Positions 8,101 through 16,530 of a DNA stretch of 40,781 bases are shown piece by piece. The notes beneath the pieces were generated by a model. The model saw only the letters and a program-made list of their open reading frames with translations, made no database searches and was not told where the DNA came from. Within the stretch, counting starts at the first letter, position 1. Every line of letters begins with the position of its first letter. The position numbers and the translations under genes are program-made. The stretch lies in the NCBI GenBank assembly GCA_945861885.1, contig CAMAVR010000030.1, positions 1-40,781 on the forward strand, in the 5' to 3' direction. The DNA comes from Nannocystis exedens. GTDB lineage: Bacteria > Myxococcota_A > Polyangia > Polyangiales > Polyangiaceae.

Positions 8101-9530
8101 CGGCGTTCGGCACGATTACGAACCTTAATTCATCGAGAGATCTCGATTTTCAGGCTTCGCTTGATCCCGTCGACTTGTCAGTTTTAACCGGGGCGGTCGC
8201 GCGGGTCGAACGAGCGGCAGGCGAATTTGAAGCAACCGCGCATGTTACCGGGACGGTCGCCTCCCCGAAGCTTGTCGGCGATGCGCGGGTAACCAATGGC
8301 GAACTGAGCATCGACGGGCTCCCATCGGATCTAACCAATCTGAACGGAGCGATTCACGTCACCGAGTCGGAAGCGCGAATCTCAAATGCGACCGGGATGT
8401 TTGCCGGAGGAACGGTGGCGATGAGCGGCGTAGCGCTGATCAATCGCTGGGCGTTCTCGCGCGGTGACGCCCAAATTCAATTGCGAGGCATTCATCTGTC
8501 GCCTCAGGAGGGGCTCAGCGCGACGTGCAACGCCGATCTCACAATTTCTCAGGAGGCAACTTCTTCGATCGGAGCGCAGCAAAATCTTCCGCGTTTAGGC
8601 GGCGAAGTGACGATTACGTCGTTTCAGTACACACGCCGCATTAACCTCGTCGGCGACCTGAACATGCTCGGGACAGGCGGCGGGCGCACCGAAGTGTCAA
8701 CGTACGACCCGGCGCGCGATTTTATTGCGGTCAATTTGCGTGTTCATGCGACGGCGCCGCTGATGATTCGCAACAATCTTATCGACGTTCAATTCGCGCT
8801 CGATCCGGGTGGACTGATTGTCAGCGGAACGAACCAGCGCGTCGGTTTGCGCGGGGCGATTCACGCGCTGAACGGTGGGCGATTTCATTTTCCTACTGCC
8901 GAATTTGATATTCAAACCGCGATTGTACGGTTCGACGACCCGACTCGAATTAGCCCAAATGTCGATATTACGGCCACAACCGAGTACGTACGCTATTCCG
9001 ACTTGGGGGGGTCGACGACGTTTGGCGGCACGTCGCTATCTCGATGGCGCATTTGGCTTCACGGGTATGGCAACGCCGAAAAACTTCATCTCGACATGAC
9101 AAGCGATCCGCCACTCTCCGAAGACGATATCGGGCTTCTCTTGGCGTTCGGGATTACGCGCGCGGAGCTCGATCAAGCGCAAGCCGGTGCAGCCTTCGGC
9201 GCGCTGGGGACGCTCGGTTCATTGACGGGCGCTGACGGTGTTGTTCGCGATGTTGTGCCGGTGCTCGACACGGTTCGATTTGGCGGCGGCTATTCGACGC
9301 GACTCGGGCGCAGTGTTCCGCAAGTCACGCTCGGCAAGCGTTTGACGCGCGACATTCGCGCCGTTGTGACGACGGACATCACCGAATCGACGAACACGCA
9401 GGCGTACATCGAGTGGCTGCTCAATCGCAGAACATGGCTGCAAGCGACCTACGAAACGGTGTCGAACACATCGCTTTCGACGGTTAGTAACATCGGTCTC
9501 GACGTGCGCTGGAGGCTAGAGTTTGAATAA
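5136..9530 (+). CDS. tamB: TamB-like translocation/lipid-transport protein
   Basis: A 1464-residue AsmA/TamB-family protein, a long beta-rich bridge between inner and outer membranes implicated in outer-membrane protein assembly and phospholipid transport. A single hydrophobic anchor spans about residues 18-45. A very long series of amphipathic beta repeats follows, and the C-terminal 350 residues match the conserved TamB (DUF490) domain, including GLRGAIHALNGGRFHFPTAE, PNVDITATTE, PLSEDDIGLLLAFG and a final beta segment VSNIGLDVRWRLEFE. The length is typical for the family. It overlaps the upstream glycosyltransferase by ATGA and the downstream Omp85 gene by 8 bases, reproducing the common TamA-TamB pairing in reversed order. 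Confidence 0.9.
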   Translation: MNSRWPDRTAPPKRGFFGWIALVLCIVLAAVGALPIVFVVVTNIPSVNRAISHELIGLAREVGVDASFDLSVRLLPPRVIIHNVRIDGTDPAVPFVTAEELSFRPSLLPLLSGKIVVAQIELNVPKIHAVFENGKLTNFDLSRFTTDERKSGPLHLPEAAVAISDAEVDLVYDAVSVHVTGADVDALIEDDPELGSTVELSLQAGRVETEWPHGIGDRHRVDEDVLCSLRSRVRISPTDVLIRHAVALGSLDVDPAEASLPGCPLGVTDARRFEANVGHARIQFPSDDQSAPSIDGHVQMRGPVRVAERFIEELPSMDGWLGFDGDVHYGPGNVLPDLKGAISGGNLRIEQFNIAKTFASTIEIADNVISAEKTEISLANGKVILSNTVVDPLAKFAPIKTQIELEGLQFDALMRDLGVSEHPHVSWDIRRFHGEQFVGTLNPLKIDGALEGSTANFAVYDRGVDDPTTKHILSIKEATIAMQVSIRAAALVFRGVRVALPSSLVEGGYVSIGFDDQLGVEVPRAHVNIAELSPIGAIAMEGILDASLHLAGPFTAPKLTAEGSIRDYVIGNMPVGTVESLHASLEGTMLTLNDVHVVKGHSGYRVPSATLDFGGPAVLVVDGDAEASALSVRDFLAMWRYEKDPRYTDLDGIVSTQVHVHVVLGGAEDRCGDGVIEVGGNASVTHGAIFGELFDEAEASFGLKLFDQSAGINGFDLDISSIQLRQRAGTADRAALGLIIGEGRIRRGGELSASFAAQSVSIGALKHIRATGVEADGLLSATGRVTGRVDAMTVSADAEITALRLRGASVGPSHLVVRVAQTDPPAKVIGKTLCGAPKFAPFDPDKYAAREPSEMAINLSGDLFAGQVHIEDLAIKRGHSPRIAGEVSARGLDLGLVSKWLASRDSEMTTPAGFTGTISGDVDIEDWNLSDFGKSKAKIVLTEFHAARGEARVRLKSERATAALADNRLALPKVEFAVESPDGIEGVISAFGTITNLNSSRDLDFQASLDPVDLSVLTGAVARVERAAGEFEATAHVTGTVASPKLVGDARVTNGELSIDGLPSDLTNLNGAIHVTESEARISNATGMFAGGTVAMSGVALINRWAFSRGDAQIQLRGIHLSPQEGLSATCNADLTISQEATSSIGAQQNLPRLGGEVTITSFQYTRRINLVGDLNMLGTGGGRTEVSTYDPARDFIAVNLRVHATAPLMIRNNLIDVQFALDPGGLIVSGTNQRVGLRGAIHALNGGRFHFPTAEFDIQTAIVRFDDPTRISPNVDITATTEYVRYSDLGGSTTFGGTSLSRWRIWLHGYGNAEKLHLDMTSDPPLSEDDIGLLLAFGITRAELDQAQAGAAFGALGTLGSLTGADGVVRDVVPVLDTVRFGGGYSTRLGRSVPQVTLGKRLTRDIRAVVTTDITESTNTQAYIEWLLNRRTWLQATYETVSNTSLSTVSNIGLDVRWRLEFE

Positions 9531-12500
9531 CCGCGCCGTCATCGCAGCGCTGTTTTTCGCGGCCTATAGCGCGATGGGGAGAGGTGCGCGCGCCGAGGAG
9601 TATTCTGTCGACACATTTAGCGTGGGGGTCGATCCGCGATTGGCGGCGTATGCCGGAAAACCGATCACCAGGTTCGATCTTTTTGTCGACGGGCAACAAA
9701 GCGTTCCTTCGTCGCTGATTCACTCCGTGCAAATTGGAGCTCCATTTTCGCCTTCAGCTGGGCGAAAAGCGCTCGCCGATCTTCTCGCCTCCGGAAAGTT
9801 TGCGAACGGCTCTGTTGGCGCATCGCCAGAAGGGGGCGGCGTTGCGATCATCTTGCGTTTGGCATCGAGAAAAATAGTCCAGTCGTTAAAAATCGAGATC
9901 CCGGGGGGAGAGCGATATTCCGAACAGCTGCTGCGTTCGCTCGGCCTTCGCCTGCACGACGAATTCGTGCCGGGGGAGCTCGAGAAGCGGATACACGCGG
10001 CGGAGGCGTATCTTGTAACGCGCGGCTTTTCCAAAGCGCAGGTGATCGTTTCGTTTCAAGATCTCGGAAACCCTGTGCACGTGGCGGCGGTCGTTACGGT
10101 CGTTCTCGGGACCGCTGAAAAATTTGTGCGCCGGTCGCTTGAAATTCAATCGCCCGATGCCGCCGCGGCGCACGCGATTTGCGAGACGTATTCGATCGGG
10201 GAAGGTGACCCGGACGACAGCGTCTCTCTCGATGCGGCCGACGCGGCGCTCTTGAGCAATTTGCAGGCCGGGGGCTATCTCGACGCGACGGTGACTCACG
10301 ACGTGACGCGCGGGACGGCAGGGCTCGTTTTGAATCTGCACGTTGATGCCGGCTCAAGGTACGTCGCGAAGTTTGCAGGGAATCTTCAATTCGACGACGA
10401 TACGCTGTCGAGCGTTGTCGATATGGGGGGCGATTCGGATCGAACGCTCCAGCACCTCGCCCAAAAAGTGAAAGACTTTTACATTCGGCGCGGCTTTCTC
10501 GACGTCGAAGTGACAGTGTCGCCTCGCGGTACGGGCGACGACCCAATTCGGTATCTGTTTTTTTCGATTACTGAAAACGCGCGCGTGCGCGTCACAAACC
10601 TTGCGTATCCCTGTTTTAACAAAGAACAGACGGTCAATCTTGAGTACGCCCCACGGAGCCTCGCCGGCGTATCGCGCGAGATCGATAGCTTTTTGCAAGA
10701 GCAGTTGCCGTCGGCAAACTTGCTGCAGACGCCGACGGTCCCCGGCGTCGACGCGCTAACGCAAGGAGAGGCGCCCGTTCCAGGAGAGTCTGACCCGTCG
10801 CCGCTCAAGTTGACGCCGTCGCGCACCTACGTCGCATCGATTTACGACGACGCCGTCACGCACCTTCAGGAGCTCTATCAGAGCGAAGGTTTCTTATCGG
10901 CGAGAGTCGGGCCGGTGCAGGTGATCCGTCGCCAGTGCGCGCCAAAGTCGCCTCCCGGCTTCTGTATCCCGATGCCGCCGCCGCCCCTCCCCGACGCTTG
11001 TTTGTACGATGCGACGTACATCCCGCTTCCGTATCCCTCGCTCCCAACTGAGTCGGAGTGCAAACCCGATCCGGTTCATCAGATTTCGTGCGAAGCGCAA
11101 GTTTCGCTGCGAGTGCCGATTCGTTTGGGGCCGCGCAGTTCGTTTTACGACATAGTTTTTCGCGGGGTGAAATCGATAAGCCCCGCCTCGCTAGGCGCCG
11201 CCGCCGCGCTACCTCTCGGTTCGGGCGTGAGCATGTCGCAGATCGACGATGCCTCGCGCCGAATTGCGGCGCTCTATCGCGAGGACGGGTACGCCTACGT
11301 CGCGGTCAAGAGTGCGATCGTCAAGTCGCCCGACAACTTGCGCGTTCGTGTCGAGTTTGATGTCAGCGAAGGGGAGCAGGTAATCGTCGACGACATCACG
11401 ATTGCGGGGAATCGCCGTACCCACGAATCGGTCATCCGTCGACGATTGGCGCTCAAAGTTGGCCAACCGTACAAGACGAGCGACGTGCGAAAGACGCAAG
11501 AGCGCATCGCGACGCTCAATGTGTTTTCGACCGTCAACGTTGTGCTCGCAGAGCCGAACGTTCCGCTCAAGCGCCAGCGCGTGGTGATCACCGTTGCGGA
11601 GCGAAATGTTTCGAGCGTTGAGTTCGGGCCTGGCATTTCAACCGGTGAAGGCTTTCGTGCGAAGCTCGATTACGACTATCGAAATTTGTTTGGGAGCGCG
11701 ATCGGCTTTGCCGCACGCAACCGCGTTTCGTACCTGCCCGATTTTCTGATTTTCGACAGCAAGCTTCGCCAGAAGTTAAAAGCGAATCACTACGACCAAT
11801 TCGACAAGCGCATCGTGATTCATGCCAACGCGAGCTTGCTATTCCCTGAGATCGGGCTCGGTCCGCTGGTGCGATGGTCGTTCGATGCGTCAGGGCGTCG
11901 CGACCTGCTCCCCGATTTCGCGCTGCAAAAATGGGCGACGTCCGGGACGGCGATCTATTCGCCGGCAAGGCAGTGGCAATTTTCGTTCACCCCGTTCATT
12001 TTGGAGCGAAATAACGTCGATATTCTCAATCCCGGCGAAACAATTGAGCAAATTTACGCAAACTTAGGGAACAACGTGGCGCTCCGGCGCATTTTGCCCC
12101 CGGAGGGGACAAGCTACGTCGTCGCGCAGCGCCTAGGTGTCGTGTGGGATCGCCGCGATGACGCGTTTAACCCGACGCGGGGGACATACCTCGCCGCGTC
12201 GGTCGAGCATGTCGACAGCACACCGGAGCAGCCGCCCGATTTCAAAAAGCGATTTCCTGGTCATTTCTTGCGATTTATGGAGACGATCGGCGGCTATATC
12301 CCGATTTATAAAAAGCTCCGGTTCGCGCTACAGGTTCGTCTTGGGCAGACCGTCCAGCTGACCTCCCCAGTGCGGTCGCGAACCTATCCTGACAGGCTCT
12401 TCTTTCTCGGCGGGTCGGAGACGCTTCGCGGCTATTTTCAAGATAGTTTGATGCCGCAGGACATCGCCGACCAGATCGCGCGAACGGCAAGCCTGCCCGA

Positions 12501-12822
12501 CGGGGCGCCAGGCAAAGTAACGGTGGCCGACATCGCCCTTCGCGGCGGAAATCTGATGATTAACCCGAGGGCAGAGCTCAGAATCCCAATTCGCGAACCG
12601 ATCGAGACAGTCCTTTTCTGCGATTCGGGGAACATTTGGTCCGACCCTAACTTCGTTTATGACAACCGAGGGCCATTTGTTCTTCGCGCATCGGTCGGGA
12701 CTGGGCTACGGATACAGACACCAATTTTCCCCATCGCCATCGACTACGGCATTAACGTGACGCGTCGCCGGTGGCTTGGAGAAGAGTTTGGGGCATTGAG
12801 TTTCGCGATAGGCCTGTTTTAG
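9523..12822 (+). CDS. Omp85-family outer membrane protein (BamA/TamA type)
   Basis: A 1099-residue outer-membrane assembly factor. A TTG start at 9523 is supported by GGAGG at 9511-9515 and yields a cleavable signal peptide ending ARAEE. Periplasmic POTRA-like repeats fill residues about 60-700 (for example VIVDDITIAGNRRTHESVIR with the typical GNxRT turn). The last 380 residues form the Omp85 beta-barrel, including FFLGGSETLRGYFQ and a terminal strand ending in Phe (FGALSFAIGLF). Residues about 469-525 form a Pro/Cys-rich insert not expected in POTRA domains. Its position directly after tamB suggests a TamA-like partner, but length and POTRA number are nearer BamA or larger. No second Omp85 gene is in the window. 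Confidence 0.9.
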   Translation: MNNRAVIAALFFAAYSAMGRGARAEEYSVDTFSVGVDPRLAAYAGKPITRFDLFVDGQQSVPSSLIHSVQIGAPFSPSAGRKALADLLASGKFANGSVGASPEGGGVAIILRLASRKIVQSLKIEIPGGERYSEQLLRSLGLRLHDEFVPGELEKRIHAAEAYLVTRGFSKAQVIVSFQDLGNPVHVAAVVTVVLGTAEKFVRRSLEIQSPDAAAAHAICETYSIGEGDPDDSVSLDAADAALLSNLQAGGYLDATVTHDVTRGTAGLVLNLHVDAGSRYVAKFAGNLQFDDDTLSSVVDMGGDSDRTLQHLAQKVKDFYIRRGFLDVEVTVSPRGTGDDPIRYLFFSITENARVRVTNLAYPCFNKEQTVNLEYAPRSLAGVSREIDSFLQEQLPSANLLQTPTVPGVDALTQGEAPVPGESDPSPLKLTPSRTYVASIYDDAVTHLQELYQSEGFLSARVGPVQVIRRQCAPKSPPGFCIPMPPPPLPDACLYDATYIPLPYPSLPTESECKPDPVHQISCEAQVSLRVPIRLGPRSSFYDIVFRGVKSISPASLGAAAALPLGSGVSMSQIDDASRRIAALYREDGYAYVAVKSAIVKSPDNLRVRVEFDVSEGEQVIVDDITIAGNRRTHESVIRRRLALKVGQPYKTSDVRKTQERIATLNVFSTVNVVLAEPNVPLKRQRVVITVAERNVSSVEFGPGISTGEGFRAKLDYDYRNLFGSAIGFAARNRVSYLPDFLIFDSKLRQKLKANHYDQFDKRIVIHANASLLFPEIGLGPLVRWSFDASGRRDLLPDFALQKWATSGTAIYSPARQWQFSFTPFILERNNVDILNPGETIEQIYANLGNNVALRRILPPEGTSYVVAQRLGVVWDRRDDAFNPTRGTYLAASVEHVDSTPEQPPDFKKRFPGHFLRFMETIGGYIPIYKKLRFALQVRLGQTVQLTSPVRSRTYPDRLFFLGGSETLRGYFQDSLMPQDIADQIARTASLPDGAPGKVTVADIALRGGNLMINPRAELRIPIREPIETVLFCDSGNIWSDPNFVYDNRGPFVLRASVGTGLRIQTPIFPIAIDYGINVTRRRWLGEEFGALSFAIGLF

Positions 12823-12853
12823 GGTCTATTTTCGCCCATTTGGGGTTAGTTCC

Positions 12854-12882
12854 TTGACTCACAGGGGCCTATCTATTAGTTT
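12854..12882 (+). promoter_or_regulatory. Possible sigma70-type promoter for rplM-rpsI
   Basis: TTGACT at 12854-12859 is a good -35 match. A 17-base spacer leads to TAGTTT at 12877-12882, only a partial -10 match. It lies within the 122-base gap between the Omp85 gene and rplM, the only sizeable non-coding stretch upstream of the ribosomal genes, so a promoter is expected here. The -10 box is weak, and this remains a guess from consensus. Confidence 0.3.
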
Positions 12883-12944
12883 TTCCGGCCCTCAAAAACG
12901 TTTGTGTTCAACTGTATCCGTAAAGCAAGAAAGGCTGTTTTCTC

Positions 12945-13400
12945 ATGTCTCAGCGATCGTTCGTAGCGACAAAGGCTTCTGCGCAGGCATCGCGCGCCTG
13001 GTTCGTAGTCGACGCTGCGGGAAAGCCTCTCGGCCGTCTTGCGAGCGAAGTGGCCCGTATCCTGCGCGGCAAGCATAAGCCGACGTTTACCCCACACGAA
13101 GATACAGGCGATTTCGTGATCGTCGTCAACGCCGACAAAATCACCCTCACCGGCAACAAAATGGAGGGGAAGTTTTATTACCACCACTCCGGAATCCCAG
13201 GCGGGTTCCGAGCCGAGTCGTACCGGCACCTCTTGGAGCGCAAGCCAACCTTCCCGGTCGAAAAGGCCGTCAAAGGGATGTTGCCAAAGAACGTGCTAGG
13301 TCGTGAGATGCTCACGAAGCTGAAGGTTTACGCCACCCCAGATCATCCACACGCGGCGCAGCAGCCCAAGCCGCTCAATATCACCATTCCTAATTCATAA
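12945..13400 (+). CDS. rplM: 50S ribosomal protein L13 (uL13)
   Basis: A 151-residue uL13, an early-assembling protein of the large subunit. Conserved stretches include [20 protein letters not shown], the basic [37 protein letters not shown] and [13 protein letters not shown]. It carries about 10 extra residues before the family core, which is common. It starts at 12945 after a modest purine-rich stretch (AAGAAAGG). It is followed 25 bases later by rpsI in the classic rplM-rpsI order, so it belongs to a new transcription unit after the envelope operon. Confidence 0.98.
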   Translation: MSQRSFVATKASAQASRAWFVVDAAGKPLGRLASEVARILRGKHKPTFTPHEDTGDFVIVVNADKITLTGNKMEGKFYYHHSGIPGGFRAESYRHLLERKPTFPVEKAVKGMLPKNVLGREMLTKLKVYATPDHPHAAQQPKPLNITIPNS

Positions 13401-13425
13401 GTTCTGAAGCGACGAGAATATAAGC

Positions 13426-13821
13426 ATGTCTACCGACCCCCGCACGTACGCCACTGGGAAGCGCAAGACCGCCATCGCGCGCATTTGGATCAAGCCAGGT
13501 ACCGGCTCGATGACTGTGAACGGTCTCGCCGCCGACGAATATTTCGAGCGTGAGACAGCCCGCATGATCGCGCGTCAGTCGCTCGAGTTGATCGAAGCGA
13601 TTGAGCAGTTCGATGTGTCGGCAACTTGCCACGGTGGCGGCAAATCGGCGCAAGCCGAAGCAATGCGCCACGGCATTTCGCGCGCATTGATCGAAATGGA
13701 CCCAGAGCGTCGCTCCGTATTAAAGCGAGCCGGGTTTTTGACCCGCGACGCCCGAAAGAAAGAACGCAAGAAGTACGGGCAGCCGGGCGCGCGTAAGCGC
13801 TTCCAGTACTCGAAGCGCTAA
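13426..13821 (+). CDS. rpsI: 30S ribosomal protein S9 (uS9)
   Basis: A 131-residue uS9. It has the family opening [17 protein letters not shown], the [19 protein letters not shown] core, and the basic C-terminus [11 protein letters not shown], which reaches toward the P-site tRNA in the assembled ribosome. The downstream SurA-like gene begins 17 bases after its stop, so that gene may be co-transcribed with the ribosomal pair. Confidence 0.98.
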   Translation: MSTDPRTYATGKRKTAIARIWIKPGTGSMTVNGLAADEYFERETARMIARQSLELIEAIEQFDVSATCHGGGKSAQAEAMRHGISRALIEMDPERRSVLKRAGFLTRDARKKERKKYGQPGARKRFQYSKR

Positions 13822-13838
13822 ACTACTGTTCGCCCAAC

Positions 13839-14843
13839 ATGGCACAGTTATCCATTCGGGCGAAACATCGGTTGGTTGCTTCAATGTTTGGGGCGTTGTT
13901 GCTTTGCGCAACAGCGCCTTTTGCATATGCGGTGACGGTTGAACGGGTGGTCGCCGTCGTTGGTGAGCGCCCGATTTTTTTGTCCGAGCTGAGGCAAAGA
14001 GCGCGCCCGTTTTTGATGCGAATTTACTCCGCATCGACGAACCCAGGGCAGCTAGCCGCCGCCGAGAGCGAAATGTTTCGCGATCTTTTGAAGCGAATGG
14101 TCGACGACCGGCTCGAAGATCAAGCGGCCGACAAAGCGCACTTGTCAGTTGCGGCCGGCAAGGTCGATGACGCGATGTCTAATATCGCGGCGAACGCAAA
14201 GCTGACAGTGCCCGCTTTGATCGCAGAGGCGAAAAGTCAGGGGCTGAGCGAGCAAGACTACCGCGAAGAAATTCGCCGTCAGCTTTTGGAGGGGCAGCTT
14301 GTCCAGCTGCGCGTTCGCGGAAGAGTCAGGCCCCCTACCGACGACGACGCGCGGCTCGTCTACACCCGTTGGGTGAAAGATATATCCGGCGACGACGCGC
14401 CGGTCGATATCAGCGTGCTCGCACTCCGAATCGGAGCGGCAGCTACGCCGGCTGACATCGAAAACCGCGGGAAGCTCGCGCAAGCGATCGTCAACCGGGC
14501 CCGCGCAGGTGAAGACTTTTGCGCGCTTATCAAGCAGTACGCAGACGATGAGGCTTCAAAAAAAGCGTGCGGGTCGCGCGGTCCGCAGCCCGTAACATCG
14601 ATCATCGGGCCGCTGCAAGACGTAGTGCGGGGGCTACAAAAAAAGGGCGATGTCTCGGCGCCGACTCCGGTCGGCTCAGAGGCGCTAGTCATCGTGCGGA
14701 TGAATGCCGATCGCCATGTTCCGACATTCGAAGAGGTCAAACCTCAGATGATGGAGCGGGCCTACGGCGAAGCGCTCGAACGCGAACGAAGAGCCTGGCT
14801 CGACGACTTACGGCGCGGGCTATACGTAGACATCAGATTGTAG
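13839..14843 (+). CDS. SurA-like periplasmic chaperone / parvulin PPIase
   Basis: A 334-residue secreted protein. The N-terminus has a basic segment, a hydrophobic core and a probable cleavage after AYA near residue 31. The mature start VTVERVVAVVGERPIFLSEL is the hallmark opening of SurA, followed by the helical chaperone region (about residues 50-170). One parvulin-type domain (about 178-285) contains RAGEDFCALIKQYADDEASK and the degenerate GPLQDVVRGLQKKGDVS. A helical C-terminal segment (about 295-330) completes the SurA chaperone fold. E. coli SurA has two parvulin domains; this has one, as is common outside gammaproteobacteria. The likely role is escorting outer-membrane proteins to the Omp85 machinery, and an Omp85 gene lies two genes upstream. 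It is convergent with the VWA gene with a 3-base gap. Confidence 0.88.
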   Translation: MAQLSIRAKHRLVASMFGALLLCATAPFAYAVTVERVVAVVGERPIFLSELRQRARPFLMRIYSASTNPGQLAAAESEMFRDLLKRMVDDRLEDQAADKAHLSVAAGKVDDAMSNIAANAKLTVPALIAEAKSQGLSEQDYREEIRRQLLEGQLVQLRVRGRVRPPTDDDARLVYTRWVKDISGDDAPVDISVLALRIGAAATPADIENRGKLAQAIVNRARAGEDFCALIKQYADDEASKKACGSRGPQPVTSIIGPLQDVVRGLQKKGDVSAPTPVGSEALVIVRMNADRHVPTFEEVKPQMMERAYGEALERERRAWLDDLRRGLYVDIRL

Positions 14844-14846
14844 GGC

Positions 14847-16055
14847 CTAAATCGCGGTCGTTTTTGTCGTCGCGTGCGACAGATGGGCGATCGCTTCGGC
14901 GAGCCCATCGAGCGTCAACGAGAACATCGGAAAGAGGCGGGCTATCGCTTCCGCCGTCCCCCCACGCCAATAGCTTGGCGGGTCAGGATTGAGCCATGCG
15001 GCGCGTCGAAAGTGGTCGGCGATGATCGTCAGCCACTGAATGCCGGAGAGTGCCGCCGTCCCTTTGGCTTGAGACACGTACCAGTCGCCTCTGCCTAGGA
15101 GCTCGGCTGGGTGCATCGCTGCGTCGCCCACGACGACGAGCTTCCAATGAGGGCCGCACTCTTCCATCAGATGATTTACGGTAACCGGATCGGTAAATCG
15201 CTCGGTTTCGTAGACGTGGCCGTAGATGCAGTTGTGAAAATAGTACGTGCGGATATCCCGAATGTTCGTGGCGCGTTTTGCGGCCGAAAAGAGCTGTGAA
15301 ACAACATGAATATGCGGGTCCATCGATCCGCCAACGTCCATCAGAAGCACGACGCGCACGTTCGACTTGCGTGGCGGCCGCAGCACCACTTCGAGCTCGC
15401 CGGCATTGCTCGCTGTCTTGTCGATCGTCTCTTCGAGGTCGAGCTCGAGCTCGGCCCCTTCGCGTTGAAATGCTCTCAGCTTTCGAAGGGCGACTTCGAT
15501 TTGGCGAACATCGAGCACGAGGTCGGAGCGATAGGGTTTGAACATGCGGGCGTCCGCAACCGCCATCGCGCTTCGTCCGCCCCCCATCGCGCCGACGCGC
15601 ACGCCGCTCGGGTGCATGCCGTGCGCGCCGAACGGGCTCGTGCCGCCGGTGCCGATCCAGTGGCTTCCGCCGTCATGGCGCTCTTTCTGTTCGCGAAGGC
15701 GCTCTTCGAACAGCCGACGAAGTTCGTCCATATCGAGTTCGCGAAGCGCGGCGAGCTCGTCGTCGGTCAAGTTGCGCCGCTCGCGCGGATTTTTTAGCCA
15801 ATCGTCGAGCTCTTCTACAAGCTCCGCGGATGTTGGCAAAATACCCCTAAAATGAGCCGAAAATGCCACATCGAATGCATCGAGGTCGCTCTCGCGATGA
15901 ACGCAAATGGCTCTCGCGACGTAATAAAATTGGTCGAGCGAGCTTTCGTGCAAATTCATCATCAGCGCTCGCGCGAGGCTTATCGCCTCTTGTGTGCCGA
16001 CTTTTACTTTGCGCGATCGCAATTCAAACAAGAATGGGACAAACGAAGCGCTCAT
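14847..16055 (-). CDS. VWA domain protein, CoxE-like (COG3825 type)
   Basis: A 402-residue cytosolic protein of the CoxE-like VWA family. The N-terminus (SFVPFLFELRSRKVKVGTQE) matches the family opening. The middle carries RSDLVLDVRQIEVALRKLRA, then LDLEETIDKTASNAGELEVV, then the metal-ion (MIDAS) motif as VLLMDVGGSMDPH, and later VVVGDAAMHPAEL. The C-terminal FSLTLDGLAEAIAHLS is also family-typical. These proteins usually work beside a MoxR-type AAA+ ATPase, proposed to act as a metal-cofactor or complex-assembly chaperone. No MoxR gene is present in this window. A Gly-rich linker spans about residues 140-165. The precise function is unknown. Confidence 0.88.
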   Translation of the reverse strand: MSASFVPFLFELRSRKVKVGTQEAISLARALMMNLHESSLDQFYYVARAICVHRESDLDAFDVAFSAHFRGILPTSAELVEELDDWLKNPRERRNLTDDELAALRELDMDELRRLFEERLREQKERHDGGSHWIGTGGTSPFGAHGMHPSGVRVGAMGGGRSAMAVADARMFKPYRSDLVLDVRQIEVALRKLRAFQREGAELELDLEETIDKTASNAGELEVVLRPPRKSNVRVVLLMDVGGSMDPHIHVVSQLFSAAKRATNIRDIRTYYFHNCIYGHVYETERFTDPVTVNHLMEECGPHWKLVVVGDAAMHPAELLGRGDWYVSQAKGTAALSGIQWLTIIADHFRRAAWLNPDPPSYWRGGTAEAIARLFPMFSLTLDGLAEAIAHLSHATTKTTAI

Positions 16056-16104
16056 GGCGTTTCAAAGCTCTACACCAATTGGGGCGCAGGAGCTCGCGGG
16101 CCGC

Positions 16105-16440
16105 CTATTTCCAGCGACCGAGCTGGTAATAGAACGACCCGTCTTGAATGCCGTACCGCGGCGCGATCCAACTTGCGCCAGGGTGCCCCGACTCCCAATG
16201 GCTCGGTATCCAGACGAATCGAGTCCCGCCCCAATGCCAGTATCCGCCGACCCATTTCCCTTCGTCGCGCGGCGGGAGAGGCAGGAGACCAATTCTGGTA
16301 ACGATTGGCGACGGAACCGGACCACTGACGAGGAACGCTTCAGGCGGAAAGCGCGGAGTTCTCCCGGCGCACGTGGCGACGCCGACCCCCAACATCGCGA
16401 TTGAAACAGCGCGAAACGCCGTTATCTTCAAATGAGCCAT
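16105..16440 (-). CDS. Small YXWGXW-motif lipoprotein
   Basis: A 111-residue probable lipoprotein. From the ATG at 16440 the sequence opens with a basic/hydrophobic signal and a lipobox-like VATC at about residue 24. A longer reading from 16551 would bury this signal and overlap the divergent gene, so it is not preferred. The C-terminal half carries GKWVGGYWHWGGTRFVWIPS, matching the aromatic YXWGXW repeat of small cell-surface lipoproteins of unknown function, followed by HWESGHPG and a Trp-rich end. It sits 49 bases upstream of the VWA gene on the same strand, but a functional link is not evident. Confidence 0.75.
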   Translation of the reverse strand: MAHLKITAFRAVSIAMLGVGVATCAGRTPRFPPEAFLVSGPVPSPIVTRIGLLPLPPRDEGKWVGGYWHWGGTRFVWIPSHWESGHPGASWIAPRYGIQDGSFYYQLGRWK

Positions 16441-16530
16441 GCCCCGCCCGAAGTTGACCCGTCCATCTACAAAAAGAAGCGTATCACCGCTTGCGCTCGT
16501 CGGTGCCTGTGCAGCGTGGTACGGTTTCAG

